A stretch of 52,504 nt of DNA from Alphaproteobacteria bacterium (GTDB lineage: Bacteria > Pseudomonadota > Alphaproteobacteria > Micavibrionales > Micavibrionaceae), in assembly GCA_016794305.1 (NCBI GenBank), contig JAEUKN010000008.1, positions 1 through 52,504 of the forward strand, given 5' to 3'. How positions within the stretch are numbered: position 1 is the stretch's first letter; the number at the start of each line of letters is the position of its first letter. The notes beneath the pieces are model-generated. The model was given only the letters and a program-made list of their open reading frames with translations, was not told the origin of the DNA and did not search any database. Positions 1 to 9,071 of the stretch are shown here, piece after piece. The position numbers were made by a program, and so were the translations under genes.

Positions 1-577
1 CCTGGGAAATAAACATACACGTCACAACCACCGTCATGCCGAAATCCGGTTGCAACAGCAGCAAAGTGATGGTGAGGAGATAGAGCCCCGTACTGATCCA
101 ATATCCGGGGATATTGGCGTGTTGCTTTTGGTGGGCAATCAGCCAGGCGGTCATGAGGGCAAAGGACGGCTTAGCAAACTCACTGGGTTGGAGCGAAAAC
201 CCAAACAGCGACACCCACCTATGCGCCCCCTTAATATCCACCACAGTGAACAGTACAATTCCCATCATCAGGATTGAAAACACAAACAAAAGCGACCCCA
301 AGCGGCGGATGAGTCGATGATCCAACAGCGAGACAAAAATCATAATCGTCGCCGCTGGAATAGCAAACATAATATGCCGTGTGATAAAATGGGTGGGCGA
401 TGTACCAATGCGCACAGCCACCGCCGGTGAGGCCGAGGCAACCATGCCAATGCCAATCACGATCAGGGTTAAGAGCGCAAACAACATTGCCTTATCGACC
501 GTCCACCACCAACGCGAAATGCCGGACCGGTCAGTCCGTTCAAAATAACTGGCGAAATTGGAAAAAGAATGGGGCAT
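1..577 (-). CDS. ftsW: FtsW, septal peptidoglycan glycosyltransferase (C-terminus off the window)
   Basis: SEDS-family polymerase that works with FtsI to make septal murein in the inner membrane. The reading frame runs from an ATG at 577 to the window edge without a stop, giving about 192 N-terminal residues. Visible family landmarks are several hydrophobic segments, KGAHRWVS followed by LQPSEFAK, and LQPDFG, which match the conserved SEDS loop regions. A cytoplasmic N-terminal stretch of about 25 residues precedes the first membrane segment. The start lies 17 bases after the mraY stop, with GAAGGG upstream as a ribosome site. Being directly behind mraY, without murD, is unusual. FtsW is preferred over RodA because a separate rodA next to a PBP2 gene lies at 25.8 kb. 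Confidence 0.93.
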   Translation of the reverse strand, partial: MPHSFSNFASYFERTDRSGISRWWWTVDKAMLFALLTLIVIGIGMVASASPAVAVRIGTSPTHFITRHIMFAIPAATIMIFVSLLDHRLIRRLGSLLFVFSILMMGIVLFTVVDIKGAHRWVSLFGFSLQPSEFAKPSFALMTAWLIAHQKQHANIPGYWISTGLYLLTITLLLLQPDFGMTVVVTCMFISQ

Positions 578-594
578 GGCTTACCGGCCCTTCA

Positions 595-1677
595 TCAACG
601 CAATTTGAGGGTGGAGAGCCCGATGAGGGCCAAAATCATGGCAATGATCCAAAACCTTATGACTACGGTGGGTTCGGCCCATCCTTTTTTCTCAAAATGA
701 TGGTGAATCGGGGCCATCAGAAACACGCGCTTGCCGCGCAGCTTGAACGAGAGCACCTGTATCATCACCGACAAAGTTTCCATCACAAACAACCCGCCGA
801 TAATCGCCAGCACCAATTCATGTTTGACCATGATGGCGATGGTCCCCAGCACCCCGCCCATCGCGAGCGAGCCGGTATCGCCCATAAAAATCATCGCCGG
901 GGGCGCATTAAACCACAAAAATCCCATCGCCCCGCCGACCAACGCGCCGCATAAAATCGAGAGTTCCGCCGTGCCCGGCACATACGGAATTTGCAGATAT
1001 TCCGAGAAATCAACCCGCCCCACCAGATAGGCAATGAGCCCAAAACACGCCGCCACAATCGCCACCGGCACGGTTGCCAACCCGTCCAGACCATCGGTTA
1101 AATTCACCGCATTTGATGCCCCAATCATGACAAACATTGACCAGGCAAAAAAGAAAATGCCGAGCGGAATATAGTAATGTTTGAAAAACGGAATGGCGAT
1201 TTTTGTGGCGATTTCATCGGGCAGGCAAAACACGATTCCACCCGTTGCGATTAAGCTAATCGCCGCTTGCCCCAACAATTTTTTACGCGCCGAAAGCCCG
1301 GCGGCATTGCGTTTGGTGAGCTTTAAAAAATCATCGCCAAAGCCCAACGCACCAAACCCCACCATCACCACCAAGGCAATCCAGATAAACGGATTGGCAA
1401 GTGACGCCCACAGCAAGGTTGACACAGTGACCGATGTTAAAATCATCAGCCCACCCATGGTGGGGGTTCCGGCTTTTTTTAGGTGAGTTTCGGGACCGTC
1501 CGTACGGATAGGTTGCCCCGATCCCTGAAGCGATTTCAACCATTCGATCATCCGCGGACCGATATAGAGTGAGAGGCAAAACGCCGTCAGCACCGCGCAC
1601 ACCGTGCGAAAGGACACATAATTGAACAAGTTAAAAAAGATATTTAATCCCTTAAGATATCCTAACAGTTCCAGCAT
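595..1677 (-). CDS. mraY: Phospho-N-acetylmuramoyl-pentapeptide transferase MraY
   Basis: Moves phospho-MurNAc-pentapeptide from UDP to undecaprenyl phosphate to make lipid I, the first membrane step of murein synthesis. The 360-residue protein has the family length and about ten hydrophobic segments. Catalytic landmarks are visible: the DDFLK motif at residues 115-119, NLTDGLDGL at 192-200 and the HHHFE motif in the last cytoplasmic loop near 325. TPTMGG at 71-76 is also typical. The gene follows murF after a 116-base AT-rich gap and is followed by ftsW after 17 bases. In most proteobacteria murD would sit between mraY and ftsW; it is not there. Confidence 0.97.
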   Translation of the reverse strand: MLELLGYLKGLNIFFNLFNYVSFRTVCAVLTAFCLSLYIGPRMIEWLKSLQGSGQPIRTDGPETHLKKAGTPTMGGLMILTSVTVSTLLWASLANPFIWIALVVMVGFGALGFGDDFLKLTKRNAAGLSARKKLLGQAAISLIATGGIVFCLPDEIATKIAIPFFKHYYIPLGIFFFAWSMFVMIGASNAVNLTDGLDGLATVPVAIVAACFGLIAYLVGRVDFSEYLQIPYVPGTAELSILCGALVGGAMGFLWFNAPPAMIFMGDTGSLAMGGVLGTIAIMVKHELVLAIIGGLFVMETLSVMIQVLSFKLRGKRVFLMAPIHHHFEKKGWAEPTVVIRFWIIAMILALIGLSTLKLR

Positions 1678-1793
1678 GATTGTCTCTCTTCCAAAGTTTG
1701 ATCCGTAATTTGATCCGTTTTTTTATATTTTTTGTGCAGTTTAGTCTAAATTTTGTGCGCAGCAATTTTATAAAAATTTTTGATGCGCACACT

Positions 1794-3410
1794 CTAACGA
1801 TTGGCCGCATCGCTCATTTTGTCGGGCCATTTTTTGGGAATTTCGCGCAATGCTTCGACCACCATCTGCATGCGTGGAATTTGCCCGCCGCCGCGCGATC
1901 CCTTAATCAACACCACATCCCCCGGAACCAACACATCGGGCACAATTTGTGCAAGTTCGGGCGAGTCATTCGTATGCGCTCCGCGATTTTGTTCGGGGAT
2001 GGCATCATAGAGATTTTTCATCAGGGGCCCGCATGTGTACACCAAATCCACTCCCGCGGCCTGAAGCGGCAGGGCCAAATCGCGGTGAATTTGCGGCGCG
2101 TTGGATCCCAATTCATACATATCGCCCAAAATGGCTATGCGCCGTCCACCACGCCCCGGGTCGATCAGGGCCATGACCTTGAACGCGGCCTCCATCGCGA
2201 CGGGGGATGCGTTGTAACTTTCGTCAATCAGAGTCACGGGGTTTTGCGCATCACCGACATTGATATATTCACGCGACCCGCGACCCGCAGGCGGTGCAAA
2301 ATCCCGCAGCCCCGCAATGGATTGCTGCAGGTCATATCCCAATAATTTTACGGCCAATAACACCGAAAGTGCATTGAGTGCCAAATGTTCGCCAGAGTCT
2401 TTGAGCATGAATTCAACATCTTCACCGCAAATGCGCGCACGCACCCGTGTGCCGTTGCGGGCCACAAGGCAATCTAACAGCCGGGCATCCGCCCCGTCAT
2501 GCCGACCAAAGGAGAAAATTTTGGTGACTCCGCTCTCTTTCGCAAGGGAAGAGAGGAGATCATATTGCGCATTATCACGATTGAGAATGGCCAAACCGTG
2601 CGCATCCATACTTGTGAAAATTTCGGCCTTCGCACGCGCGATGCCCTCAATCCCATCTGCAAAATTTTCCATGTGAACGGGCGCAATATTGGTGATAATG
2701 GCCACGTGCGGGCGCACCATATCGGTTAAATGCGCCATTTCGCCCGTGTGATTCATGCCCATTTCAAAAATGCCGAAATCACTCCCCTGTGGCATAGTGC
2801 ATAGGGTCAACGGCACCCCCCAATGATTGTTAAAACTTTTTTGCGAGGCATGAATTTGCCCAAACGGCGCAAAGGCATGTTGCAACATTTGCCGTGTCCC
2901 GGTCTTGCCCACACTGCCCGTTACGGCGATGATTTTTGCCCCTGTGCCGGCGCGCGCATAGCGGCCCAATTGTTCCAACGCTTTTAAACTATCCTCAACC
3001 AAGATGAGCTTATCGGGAGAGATTCCGGACAAATTCCGCTCTGCAATCACCGCAACGGCACCGTTTTCAATGGCTTTGGCGGCATAATCATGCCCGTCCA
3101 TTTTATCACCCTTGAGGCAGAGAAAAATATTTCCCGGCACAATGCTCCGGCTGTCAATTGATACGCCGCACGCGGTCCATGAGGGGGGAATAGCATCATC
3201 ATGCAGTGGTTTTGGGGCGTGTGCCTTTAAATCTAACTGAGCGTTTGACCCAAGAGCGGCCAAAACATCTGCTGCACTCCAGATACAGGAAAGATGCGGG
3301 TTGTGATTATGCTGCGCAGCATTGCGGGTGACGCCGCAGGAGGAAGAAGCGGAGGAAGTTGCGGGGGAAGCGGAGGAAGAAGAGGCGGGCGGTGCAATCG
3401 GCGGGGTCAT
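1794..3410 (-). CDS. murF: UDP-MurNAc-tripeptide:D-Ala-D-Ala ligase MurF
   Basis: ATP-dependent ligase that adds D-Ala-D-Ala to UDP-MurNAc-tripeptide in the cytoplasm. The P-loop GSVGKT is at residues 165-170, followed by the NNHWG segment, the GMNHTGEM motif and ESYNASP near residue 400, all typical of MurF. At 538 residues it is longer than usual because of a Ser/Ala/Pro-rich N-terminal extension of about 35-40 residues before the first recognisable MurF segment (IWSAADVLAAL). No other good start lies inside this stretch, and the ATG at 3410 has only a weak ribosome site, so the true N-terminus is uncertain. The extension coincides with a strongly strand-asymmetric purine/pyrimidine tract that continues into the gap upstream. 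Confidence 0.95.
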   Translation of the reverse strand: MTPPIAPPASSSSASPATSSASSSCGVTRNAAQHNHNPHLSCIWSAADVLAALGSNAQLDLKAHAPKPLHDDAIPPSWTACGVSIDSRSIVPGNIFLCLKGDKMDGHDYAAKAIENGAVAVIAERNLSGISPDKLILVEDSLKALEQLGRYARAGTGAKIIAVTGSVGKTGTRQMLQHAFAPFGQIHASQKSFNNHWGVPLTLCTMPQGSDFGIFEMGMNHTGEMAHLTDMVRPHVAIITNIAPVHMENFADGIEGIARAKAEIFTSMDAHGLAILNRDNAQYDLLSSLAKESGVTKIFSFGRHDGADARLLDCLVARNGTRVRARICGEDVEFMLKDSGEHLALNALSVLLAVKLLGYDLQQSIAGLRDFAPPAGRGSREYINVGDAQNPVTLIDESYNASPVAMEAAFKVMALIDPGRGGRRIAILGDMYELGSNAPQIHRDLALPLQAAGVDLVYTCGPLMKNLYDAIPEQNRGAHTNDSPELAQIVPDVLVPGDVVLIKGSRGGGQIPRMQMVVEALREIPKKWPDKMSDAANR

Positions 3411-3589
3411 GGGCGGAACTTTCTTGAGAGAGAATGTGCGAAAATTAAAAGCGGAAGAAGTTAGAAAAAATTAGAAGTTGGGATCGGTAAATGAGGTAAA
3501 GAGAAGGGAGAGGAAAGATAGATGGGAAAAGGATGAGAGGGATAAACAGGGAAAACGGGAGGGATCAGCAAAGTAAGAGAAAAAAATTT
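3411..3589 (-). other. Pyrimidine-rich, G-poor intercistronic segment between murE and murF
   Basis: No gene is visible in this 179-base gap. The plus strand is almost entirely purine, so the murE-murF transcript here is C/U-rich and very poor in G. The bias starts inside the first codons of murF (from about 3335) and ends at the murE stop. C-rich, G-poor RNA of this length is the kind of sequence Rho loads on, so a role in termination or polarity inside the dcw operon is possible. No intrinsic terminator hairpin is seen. Confidence 0.4.
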
Positions 3590-5104
3590 TTAGGGCGAGA
3601 ACACCTCCGTAATGGCCGCATGCGCGACCTCGCTATCATCAAAATCGTCAACATGATCGGCAAAAATTTGGCCGCGTTCATGGCCTTTGCCGGCGATGAT
3701 CAAAATGTCGTTGGGTTTTAAATCTGTGACAGCTTGATAAATGGCCTCACGGCGGGTTGGACAATTGCTAAAATTTTTACCCTTTATGCCGCGAATAATT
3801 TCGGCGCGGATGGTGGCGGGGTCTTCACTGCGGGGGTTATCGTCAGTGACATAAACGTGATCACTCAGGCGCGCGGCAATGCCCCCCATGATCGGGCGTT
3901 TGGTTTTATCGCGGTCGCCGCCGCACCCAAACACGCATAAAATCCGGCCATTTTGTTGCGATATTTGCTGCGATATTTGTTGTTGGGATTGGTGATCGCG
4001 CACATTGCGCAAAACTGTTTCCAACCCGTCGGGTGTGTGCGCATAATCAACAAACACGGCGCGGTCATCGGGTGTGCCCGGAATTTTTTGCAACCGTCCG
4101 GGGACGGCAGAAATTGAAGGGATAACGGCCAATATATCCTCAATTTTAAATCGTTCCTCACTCAGGATGATTCCGATTGTGCAGAGCATATTGCTCAACT
4201 GAAATTCACCGATCAAGGGCAGGGAAAATTCATATGGATGACCGAAGATTTCCACGATCACATCTTGTCCGGTCAAAAGCGGGCGGCGGTTTAAAATTTT
4301 TAAATCTGCACCGCGCGAACCGTAGCCCCAGCAGCGGATTTTGCGGGTGCGACATATGGTTTGAATGGTTTCAAATTCGGGCGTATCGGCATTGATCACT
4401 GCTGTACCCATTGGATCAAGCAGTTCAGAAAATAATTTAAGTTTGGCCGCACGATAGGCGTTCATATCCCCATGATAATCCAGATGATCCTGCGTCAAAT
4501 TGGTGAAACCCGCGGCCCGGATCGGTAGAAAATCAAGTCGGTGTTGGTCAATGCCGATTGATGATGCCTCAATCGCGACATGATCAATTTTTTGACGTGC
4601 TAAATTTTGCAGATTTTCATGCAGCATAAGCGCATCGGGTGTGGTGAGTTTAAAATCAAACACCTGATTTTGCGTGATGATCCCCATGGTGCCGATGGAG
4701 GCAGACGGGCGGCCCAGCAAGCCCCAAATTTCGCGGCAAAAATGCACGGTTGAAGATTTGCCGTTGGTACCCGTTACCGCCGCAATAAAGCTAGGCTTTA
4801 CGGGGTAGGTTTGCGCGGCATAAAAGGCAAATGCAGCGCGGGCATTTCCCACGATGGTAAAACCAATATGCGGAAATTGGGATTGCAGCAATTCCAGTTT
4901 TGCTGCATCTTTTGCTGCATCCGTCCCCGCAGCATTTTGATCCATCACAATATGCGCGGCGCCCGAATGAATGGCGGCACCCACATAATCCAATCCGTTA
5001 TTTTTTGAGCCGTTCAGGGCAAAAAAAACATTGCCCGGTTTGACGTGGCGGCTGTCGCAGCATAGTCCGGAGTGAGGGGGTAAAGAAGGGTATGGTTTCA
5101 TCAT
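3590..5104 (-). CDS. murE: UDP-MurNAc-L-Ala-D-Glu:meso-diaminopimelate ligase MurE
   Basis: Cytoplasmic Mur ligase adding the third residue of the murein stem peptide. The P-loop TGTNGKSS is at residues 111-118. DNPRSEDP, starting near residue 422, is the signature of enzymes specific for meso-diaminopimelate rather than lysine. The frame opens TTG-ATG-ATG; I chose the ATG at 5104 because it overlaps the ftsI stop as TGATG and has GAGG seven bases upstream. The TTG at 5107 is the alternative. The gene is translationally coupled to ftsI, and murF follows after a 179-base pyrimidine-rich gap. Confidence 0.96.
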   Translation of the reverse strand: MMKPYPSLPPHSGLCCDSRHVKPGNVFFALNGSKNNGLDYVGAAIHSGAAHIVMDQNAAGTDAAKDAAKLELLQSQFPHIGFTIVGNARAAFAFYAAQTYPVKPSFIAAVTGTNGKSSTVHFCREIWGLLGRPSASIGTMGIITQNQVFDFKLTTPDALMLHENLQNLARQKIDHVAIEASSIGIDQHRLDFLPIRAAGFTNLTQDHLDYHGDMNAYRAAKLKLFSELLDPMGTAVINADTPEFETIQTICRTRKIRCWGYGSRGADLKILNRRPLLTGQDVIVEIFGHPYEFSLPLIGEFQLSNMLCTIGIILSEERFKIEDILAVIPSISAVPGRLQKIPGTPDDRAVFVDYAHTPDGLETVLRNVRDHQSQQQISQQISQQNGRILCVFGCGGDRDKTKRPIMGGIAARLSDHVYVTDDNPRSEDPATIRAEIIRGIKGKNFSNCPTRREAIYQAVTDLKPNDILIIAGKGHERGQIFADHVDDFDDSEVAHAAITEVFSP

Positions 5105-6834
5105 CAATGATCCTCACTGCCTTTATCCGCAACATATTGCAACAGAGGATCAGAGATGTCGGCAGCATCGCGCGCAGGCTGCATAGCCGTGAGCCCGCCC
5201 ATCGCCGCCACAACCCTTCCCACAGCCGGAGCCGCGACCCATCCGGCGGTGGCGTAACCGTAGCTGGATTTGTTCGGGTGCGGTTCATCCACCAAAATCA
5301 TGATTGCGTATTTCGGGTCATAAATCGGGAAGGATCCGACAAACACCGCGATGCGTTTATCGCCTTCATACCGTCCGTGAATATTTTTTTCTGCCGTACC
5401 GGTTTTTCCGCCCACTTCATATCCTGGCACATCGGCTTTTCGCGCCGTGCCGTGGGAGACCACAAGCCGCAGCAATTGCCGCATTTTGAGTGAGGTTTCG
5501 CGGGAAATAATGCGGGTGCGGGTTTGAGTTTTATTTGCGTCCGCGCCATCTTCAACCAAGTGCGGTGTGACCTTTAATCCGCCGTTAATCACCGCAGAGG
5601 CCGCCGAAACCAATTGCAACGGAGTCACCGCAATCCCATGCCCGAATGAGGCTGTCATCGTGTTAATTTCACGCCACGGATTGGGGATAATGGGGCTCGC
5701 GACTTCGTCGATTTCAAAATCAGGTTTGCGGAAAAATCCGAGATCAGAGTAGAATTTTTTAAGCCCCTCAGTCCCGATATCCTGGGCCATATGAACCGTT
5801 CCTATGTTGGACGACACCATAAAAATTTCAGGAATCGTCAGTGGTCGTTTTTCAGGGTGGAAATCATGGATCGTGTGATTGCCCACACGGATGGGTTTGC
5901 TGGTGTCATATTGGGTCGCGAGATTGGTATTTTTTTGATCCAGCAAAGCCGCAGTGGTAAAGATTTTAAAGGTAGAGCCGAGTTCGTAAACGCCCAGCGT
6001 TACACGGTTAAACATTTCGGGCGCGGTGATATCGGTTTTGGGCGCATGCGGGTCAAAATCAGGGAGGGAGATAGAGGCCAGCACAGCCCCGTTATTCACA
6101 TCCATGATAACGCCCGCACCGCCAATGGCCGTGAAATCCGTGATGGCGTTTTGCACCTCGCGCCGCAAAATATGCTGCAGCCGAACATCCATGGTGAGTT
6201 TGAGCGGATCATGATTTGTGCGCAGCAATTTATCAAAGCTGCGTTCAATTCCTGCCTGGCCGTGGCCGTCAATATTAGTATAGCCGATGATGTGGGAAAA
6301 CAGATTGGATTGCGGATAAAAACGGCGATAATCATAGTCAAACACCAACCCGGGATCGCCGATTTCCAATACTTTGCGTTGTTCATCCGGGGTCATATTG
6401 CGTTTGATCCACACGAATCTTTTGGGGCTTTGGAGTTTTTTGAGCACGTCGCCATAACTCATATCCGTGAAAATTTTGACTAATTCTGCCGCGGTTTCCT
6501 GAGGGTTCAGGATGATTTTTGGGTCAGCATGGAGCGAGGCTGTCTTAAGCGATGTGGCCAAAAGCACGCCGTTACGGTCCACAATATCGGCGCGGTAATT
6601 GGATTGTTCCTGAACGGCGGGGGCCGAGAGCGCGGTTTGGGAAATTTGCTCTTCATCATTCAAATAGCCCTGAATGACCGTGGCATCGGTGAGGCGCACC
6701 ATCACCCCCAAATAAAACAGCATGAACAGAGTTGCGAGCAGCACAACACGCCCGCGCACAAGGTCAAGATCACCGCTTTTTTCGCCCATGATGCGCAGAC
6801 TGAGATTGAGGAAGGGAGAGGATTTTCGGCTCAT
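5104..6834 (-). CDS. ftsI: FtsI (PBP3), septal peptidoglycan transpeptidase
   Basis: Class B penicillin-binding protein that crosslinks septal murein as the partner of FtsW. A single membrane anchor lies at about residues 30-50, followed by the dimerisation region (RADIVDRNGVLLA) and the transpeptidase domain. Active-site motifs are complete: STFK at 287-290 with the nucleophile Ser287, SSN at 341-343 and KTG at 477-479. The 576-residue length is normal. The start overlaps the ftsL stop as ATGA and the stop overlaps the murE start, so it sits in a tightly coupled operon. Its place between ftsL and murE separates it from the elongation PBP2 at 26.9 kb. Confidence 0.97.
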   Translation of the reverse strand: MSRKSSPFLNLSLRIMGEKSGDLDLVRGRVVLLATLFMLFYLGVMVRLTDATVIQGYLNDEEQISQTALSAPAVQEQSNYRADIVDRNGVLLATSLKTASLHADPKIILNPQETAAELVKIFTDMSYGDVLKKLQSPKRFVWIKRNMTPDEQRKVLEIGDPGLVFDYDYRRFYPQSNLFSHIIGYTNIDGHGQAGIERSFDKLLRTNHDPLKLTMDVRLQHILRREVQNAITDFTAIGGAGVIMDVNNGAVLASISLPDFDPHAPKTDITAPEMFNRVTLGVYELGSTFKIFTTAALLDQKNTNLATQYDTSKPIRVGNHTIHDFHPEKRPLTIPEIFMVSSNIGTVHMAQDIGTEGLKKFYSDLGFFRKPDFEIDEVASPIIPNPWREINTMTASFGHGIAVTPLQLVSAASAVINGGLKVTPHLVEDGADANKTQTRTRIISRETSLKMRQLLRLVVSHGTARKADVPGYEVGGKTGTAEKNIHGRYEGDKRIAVFVGSFPIYDPKYAIMILVDEPHPNKSSYGYATAGWVAAPAVGRVVAAMGGLTAMQPARDAADISDPLLQYVADKGSEDH

Positions 6835-7382
6835 TGTGCGTCCCTCTCCGTTTCCAAAATGCGGTTAAAATTTTGTGATGCGGCGGCGACCCCGTTTTCA
6901 CGAATAGGTTTGCTTTGAATATCATAGATTTTGCGGGCCGGGGTTTGAGTGTGACCCACAGTGCCGCCTTTTTTGCTGCGGTCATTGCTGCGGTGATCGT
7001 TGCGCGCGTTTGCCCCTATAGTTTGGCGTGTGGAACCATTTCCAATCTGGGCCGACACATTCATTGCCGGTGTTTCCGAATGCGCGACGTCTTGCTTGAG
7101 CGGAATATAATTTGCGTGATTGAGCAGTTGATCGGGCGTGAGTTCCTGGAGCCCTAGGTAGGCTTGCGAGAGTCGCTCTAACCTTTCCGGGCGATTGAGG
7201 TAATCCCATTCAGCGGTGAGCACGCGGATCCCCTCTTTTTCCTCGGCAATTTGTGCGGTCAGTGATTTTTGCTGGCGTTCCAATTGCTGCACTTTTTGCG
7301 ACACCCAAAACAGTGAACTGCCGGAAACAATGACCATCATCAACACCAATAAAGTGGATAGGCGGGCGAGAATTAATTTCAT
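6831..7382 (-). CDS. ftsL: Cell division protein FtsL
   Basis: Bitopic membrane protein of the FtsQLB subcomplex that activates FtsWI. One hydrophobic segment lies near residues 5-27, then a coiled coil (VSQKVQQLERQQKSLTAQI) and the FtsL-like stretch RPERLERLSQAYLGLQ. The C-terminal 80 residues are polar and low in conservation, with Asn/Arg/Lys-rich parts, making the 183-residue protein longer than E. coli FtsL. Identification relies on position between rsmH and ftsI, on topology and on the coiled coil, since the family diverges fast. It overlaps both neighbours by four bases. Confidence 0.88.
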   Translation of the reverse strand: MKLILARLSTLLVLMMVIVSGSSLFWVSQKVQQLERQQKSLTAQIAEEKEGIRVLTAEWDYLNRPERLERLSQAYLGLQELTPDQLLNHANYIPLKQDVAHSETPAMNVSAQIGNGSTRQTIGANARNDHRSNDRSKKGGTVGHTQTPARKIYDIQSKPIRENGVAAASQNFNRILETERDAQ

Positions 7383-8383
7383 GACTCCCCCGCCATTTGT
7401 TGAGTTACGGAGGCAAGCCTTACAGCCGCGCGCAGCTTTGCGGACCGCGAGCGGGAATTTTGTGAAATTTCCTCAACACTCGCCTGAACAGGTTTGGAAT
7501 TGAGCAATTTAAAGGTCAAAGCATGTGCAGCATTTTTGGAATTTTGCATCTGGGGCGCTTGGGGAATATGGGGCATATGGCGCGAGGGAGCGGGTTGCGG
7601 TTTCGCGCGCGCGTTCAAAAAATTTTTGACGATACGATCTTCGAGTGAGTGGAATGTGACAACAATCAAACGCGCCCCAGGTTTTAAGATGTTTTCGGCG
7701 GCGGTGAGGACTTGCTCCAACTCCTCCAACTCCCTATTCACCGCGATGCGCAATGCCTGAAAACTGCGGGTGGCGGGGTCGATTTTATCGCGCGGGTGAC
7801 GCGGCAACACCGAATGAATAATCGCCACCAATTCACTTGTGCGGGTGATTTTTTGGGTTTGGCGTGCCTTCACTATGGCTGCAGCAATTTTGCGAGAGGC
7901 ACGTTCTTCGCCATATTGATACAAAATATCGGCGAGATCATCTTGGGGGAGGGTATTGACCAAATCGGCCGCACTTTGGCCCGTCGTTGTATCCATCCGC
8001 ATATCAAGCGGCGCGTCAAACCGAAAGGAAAATCCACGCTCCGGCTGATCAAGCTGCATGGAGGATACGCCAAGGTCCAAAACCACCGCATCAACCCGGG
8101 TAACACCCAAGGCCGCCAGCGCGTGTTGCATATCGCCAAAGCCTGATTTGACAAGGGTGAGCCGTTCGCCATACTCCCCCGCCCATTGCTGCGCCATCGC
8201 GTGCGGCAACGGGTCACGATCAAACGCAATCACGCGGCAATCAGGATTTTGTGCGAGGATAGCGCGTGTATATCCGCCTGCACCCAGCGTGGCATCGACA
8301 TAAATTTCATGGGATTGCGGCGCAAGATAGTGCAGCATTTCTTGCAACATCACGGGATAATGGGGGGATGCGGACACCATCAT
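7379..8383 (-). CDS. rsmH: 16S rRNA m4C1402 methyltransferase RsmH (MraW)
   Basis: SAM-dependent enzyme that N4-methylates C1402 of 16S rRNA in the ribosomal P site. The N-terminal HYPVMLQEML and the glycine-rich SAM loop DATLGAGGYTRAIL are visible, followed by DLGVSSMQLDQPERGFSF, the best family signature, and LIVVTFHSLEDRIVK near the C-terminus. The 334 residues agree with the family. The start is ATG-ATG; the first ATG at 8383 overlaps the mraZ stop by four bases. The second gene of the dcw operon, in its canonical position. Confidence 0.97.
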   Translation of the reverse strand: MMVSASPHYPVMLQEMLHYLAPQSHEIYVDATLGAGGYTRAILAQNPDCRVIAFDRDPLPHAMAQQWAGEYGERLTLVKSGFGDMQHALAALGVTRVDAVVLDLGVSSMQLDQPERGFSFRFDAPLDMRMDTTTGQSAADLVNTLPQDDLADILYQYGEERASRKIAAAIVKARQTQKITRTSELVAIIHSVLPRHPRDKIDPATRSFQALRIAVNRELEELEQVLTAAENILKPGARLIVVTFHSLEDRIVKNFLNARAKPQPAPSRHMPHIPQAPQMQNSKNAAHALTFKLLNSKPVQASVEEISQNSRSRSAKLRAAVRLASVTQQMAGES

Positions 8384-8910
8384 GACGCCCCCCCTGATTG
8401 ACCTGATTGGCCGGGTTGGCCAGATTGGGAAGTGTGCGGGGCGGTTTTTTGTGCCGAATTCTGAAGCGTTTGAGGAATGGTCAGGCCTTGGCGCGCAACA
8501 TTTTCGCGGGCCTCAGTTTTACGCGCGGTGAATTTTCCTTCATCCCAGATTTGAAACTTGCGGCCCAAGCCGACAAAGGTTGCGTTTTCACCGATACTCG
8601 CATAGTCCATAAGGCCGGTGGGGACCATGATTCTCCCCTCACCGTCAAACGGGCAGGGAACCGAATCAGAGAAAATAGCGGTGGCCAGATCATCCTGTGC
8701 CGCGGAAAATAAATCGAAATGGTCGAGCCGATTCGAAAGCTCCTCCATCGTGGCATAATCAAACCCTTCCAAACATGGTTGATTCGGCGCACGAAACAAC
8801 ACAACCCCTTGAAAAGCCTGCGAAGCCAGGGCCGCGCGAAAGGTCGCAGGAACGGAAATCCGTCCTTTTTTATCAATTTTATTCACATATGTTGATAAAA
8901 ATAGCGGCAT
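8380..8910 (-). CDS. mraZ: MraZ, SpoVT/AbrB-fold transcriptional regulator of the dcw operon
   Basis: DNA-binding regulator that forms rings and represses its own dcw promoter in E. coli. Two AbrB-like repeats are visible: VNKIDKKGRISVPATFR at about residues 9-25 and CPFDGEGRIMVPTGLMDYA at about 85-105, each holding the DxxGR core. The last 45 residues are a low-complexity tail rich in Gln, Ser and Gly, making it 176 residues against about 152 in E. coli. First gene of the operon; the upstream DNA carries the expected TGGG array, so autoregulation is likely. Confidence 0.95.
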   Translation of the reverse strand: MPLFLSTYVNKIDKKGRISVPATFRAALASQAFQGVVLFRAPNQPCLEGFDYATMEELSNRLDHFDLFSAAQDDLATAIFSDSVPCPFDGEGRIMVPTGLMDYASIGENATFVGLGRKFQIWDEGKFTARKTEARENVARQGLTIPQTLQNSAQKTAPHTSQSGQPGQSGQSGGAS

Positions 8911-8943
8911 ATTGATGAAACGGGTGAGTTAAAGCGGATTGGA

Positions 8944-8988
8944 TGGGAAATTCCCTATATCTAATGGGATATCATGGGAAAGCATGGG
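8944..8988 (+). promoter_or_regulatory. MraZ operator: phased TGGG boxes upstream of mraZ
   Basis: TGGG occurs at 8944, 8965, 8975 and 8985 on the plus strand; the last three sit at exact 10 bp steps, each preceded by A (ATGGG), and the first is 21 bp away, about two helical turns. MraZ of E. coli is known to bind TGGG-type repeats with 5-base spacers, giving the same 10 bp period. The array begins 34 bp upstream of the mraZ start, where the dcw promoter should lie. The boxes read opposite to the direction of mraZ transcription. Function is inferred from pattern and position. Confidence 0.75.
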
Positions 8989-9071
8989 CCGTCAATGGAT
9001 TCTCATGTAATTTTGCCAGAATGCGACAAATTTTTGTTGAAAAGCTTGTGGATAGGTTTGTGGATATTTTG

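Noticed and set aside
400..954. 184-codon plus-strand frame
   Set aside because: Antisense to mraY and the start of ftsW, with low-complexity His/Gln/Arg composition typical of shadow frames.
1680..2345. 221-codon plus-strand frame
   Set aside because: Antisense to murF, which has complete Mur ligase motifs on the other strand.
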